This document shows, in pieces, positions 10,349 to 19,358 of a stretch of DNA of 64,000 nt. How positions within the stretch are numbered: the first letter of the stretch is position 1; the number at the start of each line of letters is the position of its first letter. The position numbers and the translations under genes are program-made. The notes under the pieces are model-generated. The model was not told the DNA's origin. It worked only from the letters and a program-made list of their open reading frames with translations, and ran no database searches. This stretch comes from Corynespora cassiicola (lineage: Eukaryota; Ascomycota; Dothideomycetes; Pleosporales; Corynesporascaceae). The DNA is taken from NCBI GenBank assembly GCA_022059125.1, contig JAEUWY010000004.1:682001-746000 (forward strand), written 5' to 3'.

Positions 10349-11877
10349 CAGGCAATGTGATTTATGATGCGTGTATGGCACTCAAGGGATGCATCCACTT
10401 GTGGATCCACATGTGGGCAAGGCTTCATCTTTATCTTCTGCTTGACCTTGGGGGTTATTCTGATGTTTTCTTGCCCAAGTACGTGCGCCAAGGGTCGAGT
10501 GGCCCTGAGAGCCTATCATTGGCGACGGAGTGGGGATTACGTCGAGGTGCAGCACATTCTGCGACGACGTCGTTCCGAGATGTAGACCAAAAAGGTCTAG
10601 ATTGTGCCAAGTAAGGGTCTTGGAGTGGACCACCAAGAGTCCAAGAGCCTCAGCACAACAAAACTTGTGGCGGTAAAACTGGTTTTGGTACGGCGGAGCG
10701 GGATTGTGGCTGCTGGTCTCTGCCCGCTCGTCCCGAACCTCTCGGCGCAGGGGGCCAAGACTCACTTTGGCTTTCCTAGATTTTGCCTCTGGAACTCCGC
10801 CAACGCCTGATAAAACGTGTTTGGCGGAAAGAAATAGTGTCACACGATTTTGACGTATCTATGCAGCGCTGGACTTGTCTAGGTCTTGGAATGTGGTGCG
10901 TGTTGTGCAAGTCCCAAGACTTGCTGGAAGTTCGGCACATGTAATTTCCAGAGCGAAGATGGAACCAATCTTACGGTCCGTTTCCGCTGCTTAGACGCGC
11001 GTAATCGGGAAGCTCAGGGAGCTTTCTCGCTTTGACATGTCAGACGGTGTAAATGTCTGCCATAATTGCGGCCTACCAAAGAGCCATATCATGTACCCTT
11101 TCGTCGGAGACGGTGATTGGACATTGGCCGAGGAAAGAACTTCGCGGAATGATGCAGGTATTGTTCAATGACTGCTTCCTGTCTTTATGGAAACGGCACA
11201 TGCCGTGATTCTTCAGATCACGGTACGCTATTCTGCGTACCTAGGTATCAATCCCTCAGTCGTGCACAAACGGGGTTGATCTCATGCTGGTGGCTCGATG
11301 AGAAGCAGATCTCTGTGCAACGACGAAATCGATGGCATTGGCATTGTATAGGTTGCAGTAGTTCGGTCTAGAACGTCTTTGCCCGTCGTAGCCTTTGAAG
11401 ATGGGATTGGCGATGCGCGTCGGAGTGATGATGGATAAAAGGATCGCCGGTACTTGCTGTCACGTTAGCTCCGTCTGGGCCAGTGGCTTGGCGCAAACCC
11501 TGGTCGGCCGAAAGAACTTGAGACGGACGTCACAGGTACGTGAACCAAAACACGAGCCTCGCTCTACGCCAGGGTCTTCATATAAGATGCACAGAATGCA
11601 AATCTCATGCGAACTCCCCGTTCCCCATTGATGCTCGACACCAAGACAGGATGCGGCACGGCTTTGAGGGCCACCAAACGCCTCTGATGCCCAGAGCAGG
11701 CATAAGCGACATCGAGATCGGCCCCAAGGAAAATGACGTACCGATACCCGCCCTATGGGGGTGGGAACATTGCGATCATGACCTTTCAACAACCGTTCAT
11801 CCAGATGATTGACGCAACCTACTCGTTGCTTTTTCGCACTTTTGCTTGCTATTATTGACAGAAAACTGCTGCTCATC
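10349..11877. other. Divergent intergenic region, noxC/hydrolase
   Basis: About 1.5 kb between divergent starts. Mixed composition. Open frames exist on both strands but none shows family motifs or a plausible splice partner. It should contain both promoters. No RNA gene seen. Confidence 0.5.
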
Positions 11878-12989
11878 ATGGCTACAGACACGCTCGACAG
11901 TTTGACGACGAAGATGAAGGAAGCACCTATCGCCTCGGGTGAAGGCTCTTCAATCCGCATAACTCATCGTTCCGAACGCTCTCTCTATACACAGTTAATT
12001 CACCTAATTTGCCGACCGTTGCGCAATATCCTGGGACGACCCAAAGAACAACATCCCGAAGGCTCCATCAAGCTCAAACCGCACAAGATCATCCTCAGAA
12101 CATGCACCGTCTCGGAGCGCAACGTATGCGACATCTATATATACGATATATTCCCGAAAAGGACGCCCAAAGATGAGGTGAAGAAGCGCATATACTATTT
12201 TTGTGGTGGTGGCTGGTAAAGCTCTCCGACTTGTAGGCTTCGACCATGATGCTGATTTGAACCCCAAGGCAAAGCCCACCTTCGTCGCAGCACTGGCAAC
12301 TCTGCGCCAAGTTGGCGCGACAGATGCCTGATACCGCGATATCAATGGTGTCTTACCCGCTCGCTCCCAATAATGCTGCGCCCCAATCGATTCCGAAGTT
12401 GATGGAATTGTATAGGGCGTTGATGCAAGCTGCGGACGAGGCGGGTGACAAGGTTATTCTGTCGGGCGATTCCTCAGGCGGAAACCTCGTATTGTGTTTA
12501 GTACTCGAAGCTTTGCGACAGGATGCAGAGAATACAGAGAATGCAGGAGTTGTGAGCTTGAAACCTGGCCATGTGCCACATCCAGCAGCTGTTATGGCGA
12601 TTTGTCCATCTACGGACCTCACGCGATCGAACCCAGACATTGAAAAACTCAAGAAGGTGGATCCGATCCTTACTCCAGACTTTATCAAATCAACTGCAAA
12701 GGCATGGCAGGGAGATTGGGATCCAACAGATCGTAGACTTTCACCCGTCAATGCCGACTTTTCCTTGTTGGCCAACAGCGATATCAAAGTGCACGGCGTT
12801 ACTGGCGGCTACGATATACTCGGGCCTGACGGAATCATCTTCCGTGACAAGTGCGCCAAAGCTGGTGTTCGTGGGGAATGGCTCCATTGGGAAAAGCAAA
12901 TGCATTGCTTCATCCTTACTTGGCCGTATGGCGTTCCTGAAGGGCGTCAAGGCACAGGGTGGATCATTGATATACTGAGGAAAGAATGA
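11878..12989 (+). CDS. Alpha/beta hydrolase (hormone-sensitive-lipase-like, fold 3)
   Basis: Two exons, 11878..12215 and 12269..12989, joined over a 53-nt intron (GTAAAG...CAAG); 352 residues. Unspliced, the frame stops in the GTAAAG donor, so the gene looks broken but is not. The junction restores YYFCGGGWQSPPSS, the family's oxyanion-hole region. Probable triad: Ser181 in GDSSGGN, Asp295 in YDILGPD, His325 in QMHCF. The strand preceding the serine (KVILSGDSSGG) and the SYPLAPNNAAPQS segment are typical. Members are carboxylic ester hydrolases or lipases of varied substrates; the substrate here is unknown. The first 24 codons of the longer open frame (from 11809) are left out because the ATG at 11878 gives a more usual start. 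Confidence 0.85.
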
Positions 12990-13343
12990 GGGTGTTTCTA
13001 TTTCACGTTTTCGAGCGTATGATCTGGGGAATCGGTTGCCTACTGGTTTTCGATTCTCCACACTGGACCTGTCCTTGAGTCTATCTTGGCCAGTCGGTCG
13101 ATGACATCAACAATTGTGCTTAGTTCATTATACCCTTTTTTTCTTAGTAAATAGCAGGGATAGCAGGGAATCTAACCTCCTCAATTACTAGTTAAAGTAG
13201 CTTTGCCCATAGGCTATTCGAAAGCGGAGACTTAGTCCCTGGGTTCAAATAGCTGTTCTATTTCACGGCTAGGATATATAATCTCATGTAATCATACTGA
13301 CAGAAAAGTGTTTGTTTCCCTATGTGAGGCCTCTTTGAGTAAC
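12990..13343. other. Convergent intergenic region
   Basis: About 350 bases between the 3' ends of the hydrolase and F-box-like member 2. It contains an imperfect short duplication near 13157 (tagcaggga twice). A GGTTCAAAT near 13241 resembles a tRNA B box, but no cloverleaf can be built around it. Confidence 0.4.
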
Positions 13344-14450
13344 TTAGATGCGAATGCATCGCTCACTAGCTAGTCTGACTGTGTGTTGTCTGTGGTCATT
13401 ATATGCACCTCTCACGCATCTCATCTTGTCCAGCTGCCTCAATGTCATTCCTTTCAATCCTTGCTCTGGTGGGTGGAACACGCCATTGCTGCTGCATGGT
13501 AAAAATTCCCCAGATTGGTCAAACAGCAAAGGTACTTCTTCTTCACTATAAGGAGCCCATCTCTGTGGACTATACAAGCTTCTTATACCAACAAGACCAT
13601 CTTGGCTTTGCAACTCATGGTACTTCGGCCATTGCGGCTGCTTGTTCCTTTTCAACAATTTCCGAAGCCATCGCTCGACAGCCTTCGAGTAAGACCATTC
13701 CAGACCTCGCATAGTGATTTCGGTACTGAATTCTTCTTCGTTTCTAAGATCCCAGGCGAGCTGGATCTTCTTAGTGTTGATAGGTTTTGGTGGCAGTCGG
13801 GGGTTAACACGGACTATCGAGTTCATGTCCGCAAGTAAGTTCCCATCTTCAGGCAAAACTGGCTCGTAAGAATTCCAGGCATCATAAAACGTTTCTTGAT
13901 TATGGCTCCATGTAATGCATTGTGCAAGGTCCTTTATGATAGCGCCCAGGATGTTTGTGGCAAATTCATCTGTTATCCTTTCGATTCGATCAAGCTCTTC
14001 ATCACCCATGTTGACTCTGTCATTGTAGAACAGAATGGTGACGCTGTCGAATGGTGTGTTCAGGAGTGACGATAGAATAAAAGGCACATTTCGCCAACCT
14101 CCTCTCCTGGTGGGAGGTAATCGCTCCGATAGCCATGGATCTCTCCCCCCTAATACTGGAATTGTGAAAATTACATTGCGTATACATTCCATCAGAGTAC
14201 TAGGTGTCAATATCGGTAGTTGTATATCCATGATCATCTTATGGTTGAACTCCTTCACACGTTTCAAATACAAAAGCAGGGTCCTAGAGGATACGTGCCT
14301 TGTTCCGTGATATATCTGTTGGCATGATAAGATTAAACCCTTATAGTCATCTCCAATGCAAACCTGACCACCCTGCAAGTGTTGGTATATTTCGAATCTT
14401 ACATCATAATTTGTGAGCTTAAAGAAAGGTTTAAAAATTGTTGAAGACAT
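13344..14450 (-). CDS. F-box-like family protein, member 2 (function unknown)
   Basis: Single exon, 368 residues from the ATG at 14450; the longer frame to 14468 starts with TTG. The N-terminal motif is IFKPFFKLTNYDVRFEIYQH, then GLILSCQQIYHGTRH, and the middle segment is NVIFTIPVLGGRDPW. The strand IQLAWDLRNEEEF matches the hxWD element of the other members. The C-terminal part is basic (VERWLRKLLKRNKQPQWPKY). No catalytic motif is visible and no signal peptide or membrane segment is seen. It is divergent from member 3, with 660 bases between the starts. It is the longest of the four and probably nearest the full-length form. Function unknown. Confidence 0.7.
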   Translation of the reverse strand: MSSTIFKPFFKLTNYDVRFEIYQHLQGGQVCIGDDYKGLILSCQQIYHGTRHVSSRTLLLYLKRVKEFNHKMIMDIQLPILTPSTLMECIRNVIFTIPVLGGRDPWLSERLPPTRRGGWRNVPFILSSLLNTPFDSVTILFYNDRVNMGDEELDRIERITDEFATNILGAIIKDLAQCITWSHNQETFYDAWNSYEPVLPEDGNLLADMNSIVRVNPRLPPKPINTKKIQLAWDLRNEEEFSTEITMRGLEWSYSKAVERWLRKLLKRNKQPQWPKYHELQSQDGLVGIRSLYSPQRWAPYSEEEVPLLFDQSGEFLPCSSNGVFHPPEQGLKGMTLRQLDKMRCVRGAYNDHRQHTVRLASERCIRI

Positions 14451-15110
14451 GCACCTTGGGGCAAACAACAGTGTTTTCCGAAGTTATCTCGTTGATATTT
14501 CCAGGTTTTTTTAAATCTTTGGATAGGAATTCGCAGAAAAATAGAGCTAAATAAGCCAGAGATGAATAGATACAGAGTATATCTCCTAGTATATAGACAT
14601 GTTCTTTGACACTGCACTGGTCCTTTATGCTTCAGCTTAAAAAAAAAACAGATAGGCTAAACATTGTTCACTAATTTTATGTATCTAAGAGAAGCACAAA
14701 GTGATTTCTAGTCTTGAACAATGCGTAGATTCTGGCATAGAAGGGTTGCGCTTTTATCAACTAGTGACTGCTGCTGACTGATAAAAGCCTAAGTGCCCTA
14801 TATTCCAACGGAGCTACCTTTAAGACTTCCCGATACATTACTTCGTTCCATTAATACTGTCTCTTTCTTTTCCCACGGCTTCCGCAGCCTATGGTACAGG
14901 TTCTACTAGCACTGATCCCCTCGGAGTCAATGGGGTGACTTAAAGGAACATTTCCAGGCTGTTATTCACCCCGAATCTAATTCACTGCGGTTTTCGCCTA
15001 TCGATTTTGAAGTGATCTTATCCCGTCTTTTTCTCTATTTATTTAGATTTTTAAGCTACTGATTTCAATCCTCCATATATTCCTTTAGATTAACAGCGGT
15101 CCACTTAAGA
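14451..15110. other. Divergent intergenic region between two F-box-like genes
   Basis: 660 bases, AT-rich, between the divergent starts of members 2 and 3, with TA-rich tracts at 14570-14660 and 15020-15090. No gene supported. It must hold both promoters if the genes are expressed. Confidence 0.45.
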
Positions 15111-15872
15111 ATGGAAGAACAGGAATACAATCTCGTTGGGCATGGTTACGTATCTTTTCGGACTGAAGTCGAGCCATCCCAGGCCAAATGTGGATACTGT
15201 TCAAACCACATATTGGCACCGATTCTCTATCGACAACTCTTCAACTATGATATTCGAATGCTAATTTATCAGAAAATGTGTCTTCCACCCATATATAAAG
15301 GATATCTATGGACTGGGATAGCTCTCTCTTGTAAAGACGCATATGCAGAGTTTTCTGAATCCTCTGCGCGAGAGTTGAACAAGCACTTACTTCGACTCAA
15401 GCAAAATATCAACTCAAAGCTACAGTCCTCCAATATCAAATTGGAAATTCCGCCAGTACCGCTTTACTCTGGTCTCAAGTATGTCAAGTGCATCAAAGTC
15501 AAACTTCCCATTGAAACTCTTCTCGCTGAACGCATCGGAGATCTCCGCGAAATTTTCAACCTTAACTTGAATGGAATCATCCTGATTTTCCACGGTACCG
15601 GAGAAGACATTCTGAGAGCTAAGAAGCTTGATTGGTTTTACAGATCGAAAGCCATTGACTGGTTCCACAACTTCATTTGTTGTGAAAGTGCATGGTCGTG
15701 TGCTGTAGATGCAATAGTCCACGGGCTTAAAAATGATCGGAGTTTTCATTGTATTGATGCACCACATTGGCGAATGCCAAATACACGTGCAACCAATAAG
15801 ACGTGGAGTGGGCCAAAAACTATCTTTGTCAATTGGGACATTACTCGGACAAACAGCATGCCTTCGAACTAG
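15111..15872 (+). CDS. F-box-like family protein, member 3 (short; function unknown)
   Basis: Single exon, 253 residues. After an N-terminal extension with a CGYC pair, the motif LYRQLFNYDIRMLIYQKM appears, then GIALSCKDAYAEFSES. The middle strand is YVKCIKVKLP, and NGIILIFHGTGEDIL matches the DSVTILFYND segment of member 2. The frame stops shortly after IFVNWDITR, the WD element, so the C-terminal 45-110 residues of the other members are missing. This may be a shorter natural form or a truncated copy. No intron that would extend it was found. Confidence 0.6.
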   Translation: MEEQEYNLVGHGYVSFRTEVEPSQAKCGYCSNHILAPILYRQLFNYDIRMLIYQKMCLPPIYKGYLWTGIALSCKDAYAEFSESSARELNKHLLRLKQNINSKLQSSNIKLEIPPVPLYSGLKYVKCIKVKLPIETLLAERIGDLREIFNLNLNGIILIFHGTGEDILRAKKLDWFYRSKAIDWFHNFICCESAWSCAVDAIVHGLKNDRSFHCIDAPHWRMPNTRATNKTWSGPKTIFVNWDITRTNSMPSN

Positions 15873-16513
15873 AAGGCATTGGCTAGATCTGAGATATTGG
15901 TGTACTAGTTTATGTGTAAGGTAAATATCACTTTAGAATATTCAATTGCGAATAAGTGTTTCTTCCTCATTCGAATAATGCAAGCCCAATAATCCTGTGT
16001 AATTCGCGAGAGGAACAAGCTTTTCTAATCTAATAGATCCTTCTAGCTATGAAGCTGAATAAACTCTAAGACGTTTTATATCTCAATTATTTATCAGCTG
16101 GTCTTTTTGAACTGTCCAAGAAATATTTATAAAATATGTGCCCCTGGGATTGTTTGCTCCCTCCGATCTAAAAACACGCGAAGAAAGTATGCCTATAATG
16201 CGGCGATCTATTTTTTTTTACACAAATCGAGGCATCTTTTAGATGAAGAGATAAAATATATATCATTCTTGCGGGCATCTGGTACCTCACAGTGTTGAGG
16301 TCGAAAGCTTCAAATTTGGTTGATGACCCCTACGAACCAGTAGAAAGAGAAACTGTCCAACTTTAACGCATGACTCATCATCGAAGCAGGATGCGTGTCT
16401 AGTAGCGTAACTTATTTTTCTTCTCTCGTTTCTAAATTCATGATCGTAAAAATCTAGCCACGTTCAATAGTTTTGCTCGACTTCCTGTACAATAACCGGC
16501 ACGACACAACCAG
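15873..16513. other. AT-rich intergenic stretch
   Basis: About 640 bases between members 3 and 4. Strongly AT-rich. Nothing recognisable on either strand. Confidence 0.45.
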
Positions 16514-17407
16514 ATGAACACCACTCCAGCGATGCCCTATCACCGATCGTTTTTTAATATTCTTAACTATGATGTCCGACAAGTTATCTACCAACAAATG
16601 GAGAACCTCCCTCCCTTTGGCAGAGGACAGGAATATGCTGGCTTTGTACTGTCTTGCCAACTAGCAAAGGAAGAAGTCGAGCTCATGGCCACGATGCGAT
16701 TCAACAAACACATGGACCAGGAAGAAAATCAAGCGAGGAAATGCTTTTTGGATTGGGAATCTGACTCTGAGAAAGAATTTTCGCCCCTCCAGAGAGAAAT
16801 TTGGGCGTCGCTAAGGGGGAGGTTACAAATGCCTCGATTCCCACAGAACTCCGACTTCACTATGCTACGCAAACTAGTATTTACGATCCCCTTTATCAGT
16901 GGAATAAAAAACTCATGTGTTCATATCCGCAGGATAATGAAATCCATGTCCGGTTGTCATCTGGACTCTATCCACATACATCGCGTTAGCAAATGTGATC
17001 TCACGAGGAACTATACAGAAATATTCAAACCATGGGTTGCCGTTGTCAGAAACGAATTACTAGATCTTCTTATATCTAGGTATTACTACGACTACGATAT
17101 TTGTTCCAGTCAGATCTCGATATCATGGGACATCCGACATGATCAGGAAACCATTCAAGCTTCACAGGTACCACTATCTGGAAAAACCCGGTTCGGCCAT
17201 ACTTCGACTCCGCCAACGGCCTCTCACTCCCTCATGATAAGCCTAGATGGCAAGGTTGGCGAATATACATTGAGATCCCTTGCTATTCTTCCAAAAATTC
17301 GGTCTCAGTATCCCGATGCTGCAACCCCATTTGTGGTCCATACCTCGTCTTTGGGAGAAGGACAACCCACCGTCGATACCCATTCCGGACAGCCGATTCC
17401 TGAGTGA
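16514..17407 (+). CDS. F-box-like family protein, member 4 (function unknown)
   Basis: 297 residues in one open exon. The N-terminus has HRSFFNILNYDVRQVIYQQM, then GFVLSCQLAKEEVEL. The middle strand is RKLVFTIPFISG, and the WD element is ISISWDIRHDQET. The C-terminal stretch LRSLAILPKIRSQYP resembles IRSLYSPQRWAPYSEE of member 2. Downstream, 17446..17508 looks like a good intron (GTATGT...CTAATGTATAG). The exon after it (17509..17684) could code for a tail containing QNQRWRIA, similar to ANQWQIA of member 1. That exon is not in frame with the stop at 17405, so the 3' end is either frameshifted or has a further intron I did not resolve. Confidence 0.62.
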   Translation: MNTTPAMPYHRSFFNILNYDVRQVIYQQMENLPPFGRGQEYAGFVLSCQLAKEEVELMATMRFNKHMDQEENQARKCFLDWESDSEKEFSPLQREIWASLRGRLQMPRFPQNSDFTMLRKLVFTIPFISGIKNSCVHIRRIMKSMSGCHLDSIHIHRVSKCDLTRNYTEIFKPWVAVVRNELLDLLISRYYYDYDICSSQISISWDIRHDQETIQASQVPLSGKTRFGHTSTPPTASHSLMISLDGKVGEYTLRSLAILPKIRSQYPDAATPFVVHTSSLGEGQPTVDTHSGQPIPE

Positions 17408-17888
17408 GAGCACCATGCTCAGAAAGGGTACCAAAGGGTATCAATGTATGTTAAGCACTTTGCTCAAGCTGTTCAATTCACATCTCTTTCCCATTCACTA
17501 ATGTATAGCACAAGACAACAACCGTCGCGTCACAGGCAAACTGCTTTACGTTCCGAGCACGCAAAATCAGCGGTGGAGAATTGCAAAGGTCAATACTAGG
17601 CTGATGGAGCGCCAATTTGTCAGATGTGCCTGGAGGATGTGGATAGATATGAATCGCAGCGTCATAATATGGGTATTGATATAGCTATTAGGAAAGGGAA
17701 AAATACAACTCAATTGAGCGGAGTTACCTGCCTACCTATTCAATGAGAGAGAATGAGACACAAAATTCAGATATTGCCCCTCAGCGAGGTTGGACAATTG
17801 TGCTAAGCCTAATACAGCCGATGTTGCGCCATCCGCATGTACGCCCTGCACCCTGAAAAATCAATACGTAAGCTGTGTCTCCACCTGT
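17408..17888. other. Intergenic, possible extra 3' exon of F-box-like member 4
   Basis: About 480 bases. The first part may hold a decayed or alternative last exon of member 4 (see that entry). The rest is the 3' flank of the coiled-coil gene. No separate gene seen. Confidence 0.35.
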
Positions 17889-19358
17889 TCAATTTGACCA
17901 GAACCATCCCTTCTTCTTATCTTCATTTTTCTTGTCGGTCGGCTCCTTTGATGGGAACTGGGCATCCTGCATGGCCTTCCATGGGTCTCGTGGCTGGGCG
18001 TCATCATCTTGGCCACGCGACGTGTGCACGGTCTCGGAGCTCTCTTCTCGGCCGTCAGCAAATCGCTTCTTCAAAACCACCTTGGTTGTGACGGTCCCAT
18101 CGGGTGCCACAGTGCGCTCGGTGGTAGTAAGTGTAGACAAAATTGATGGCTTGGTGGGCATTTTAGACTCGGTTGGCGCCAGGAATCGTTCATACGCATC
18201 TAGCTCTGTTGCAGGCTGGTCAGATGAGCTTTGGCCTGGCCTGTGGAATGGCGGATCATCATGCTGGTCTTCATGGTCATGTTCGTATTCGTAGTTGGGT
18301 TCTTCGTTTGTTTCTTCTCCCTCCCAAGGAACCCGTCTGGGGTAGTTTGCTCTCTGACGATTCACCTCGGAAGCTGCCCAAGAAGGGTCCCAGAATCGGC
18401 GCGTCCATTCCGAGTAAGGTATGCGCTTTGAATGGCCGAGTTGGTCTTCGGGGATAAGATCTGCGTCTTGTTGAACGCGAAGGAGGTCTTCGAAAGCGTC
18501 TCTCCATAGGACTCCTGCTTTGCCCATCTGTCGGTCCTCCTCCAATGAACGCGGAGAGTACAGGTAGGGCAATTGTGATTCAAATCCACTTGATTGCCCT
18601 GTTCGATGGACTCCCTCGGCCACACGCTTGCCTGTTGTACCACGGCCTTGTTCTGATGCCTCGTTTACCATCCTAACCAACTCTCCTATAAAACCAGGAC
18701 TATCCTTGGTGTATGCCTTATCGAACTCATCAAACTTCTTTTCCAAGTCTCTATCCAATTGTTCCAGCTTCTTTTCCAAATGATCCATTGAAACATCAAT
18801 AGACATGGCACACCATGGATTGCCTCCCTTTTTGTCTCCCTCTGATCTTGCGTCCGAATCACGCTCTTCTTCGAAGGGTTTGGGATAGCTCCAGCTCCAC
18901 GACCATCCCCACTGTTGGCCTTTCTCGTTGGCGACCTTTTCGATAAGATTTGCTTGAGCACGTGCGTCGGTCGAATCCAGATCCCGGCTTCTGGATGCTT
19001 CGACGATGTTTTTCCTGATCTCGTCTGCCTGGCGATCGAGCTTCATGAGCTCTTCGCCCTTCTTGAGGACTTCCTGCAGGTCGCCCACTCTATAGAGCTC
19101 CCGTCCCTCCGACCTTATCTTTGCAACCTTGCTCTCGATGTCTTGAAGCTCTTCGCATTGTTTGTGGTCGGCACGACCAAAGAGACATTGCTCTCGAGCG
19201 TGGTGTACATTATTGAAGTTGGCGATGGTCGCAGGCAGCGTGAAGACGGAGTTGAGCAGAGACGAGACCTGCGAATCGGCAAAGCGGCGGAATGCGATAA
19301 AAGGGTTGTCCTCGCGACGTTCGTTGTCCCTTCGCGGGCCGTCATCGTTCGATGCCAT
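17889..19358 (-). CDS. Conserved fungal coiled-coil protein, function unknown
   Basis: Open to 19526, but the ATG at 19358 (MASNDDGPRRDNERREDNPF) is the likeliest start; ATGs at 19478 and 19442 are alternatives. About 489 residues. The N-terminal segment FIAFRRFADSQVSSLLNSVF has an amphipathic look. It is followed by a CxxxR...C segment (EQCLFGRADHKQCEEL) and long charged helices near residues 75-140 and 180-220. A Ser/Tyr-rich middle and an acidic/His-rich stretch follow. A conserved-looking C-terminal block TVAPDGTVTTKVVLKKRFADG ends in a Lys-rich tail with KGWFWSN. No signal peptide and no enzyme motif. I recognise it only as the kind of protein found widely in filamentous ascomycetes. Confidence 0.75.
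   Translation of the reverse strand: MASNDDGPRRDNERREDNPFIAFRRFADSQVSSLLNSVFTLPATIANFNNVHHAREQCLFGRADHKQCEELQDIESKVAKIRSEGRELYRVGDLQEVLKKGEELMKLDRQADEIRKNIVEASRSRDLDSTDARAQANLIEKVANEKGQQWGWSWSWSYPKPFEEERDSDARSEGDKKGGNPWCAMSIDVSMDHLEKKLEQLDRDLEKKFDEFDKAYTKDSPGFIGELVRMVNEASEQGRGTTGKRVAEGVHRTGQSSGFESQLPYLYSPRSLEEDRQMGKAGVLWRDAFEDLLRVQQDADLIPEDQLGHSKRIPYSEWTRRFWDPSWAASEVNRQRANYPRRVPWEGEETNEEPNYEYEHDHEDQHDDPPFHRPGQSSSDQPATELDAYERFLAPTESKMPTKPSILSTLTTTERTVAPDGTVTTKVVLKKRFADGREESSETVHTSRGQDDDAQPRDPWKAMQDAQFPSKEPTDKKNEDKKKGWFWSN

Noticed and set aside
12210..12320. Apparent break of the alpha/beta hydrolase into two ORFs
   Set aside because: A 53-nt GT-AG intron (12216-12268) joins the parts in frame and restores the conserved GGGWQSPPS region, so the gene is intact.
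13195..13265. Possible tRNA gene (GGTTCAAAT like a B box)
   Set aside because: No matching T-arm stem, acceptor stem or A box can be formed around it.
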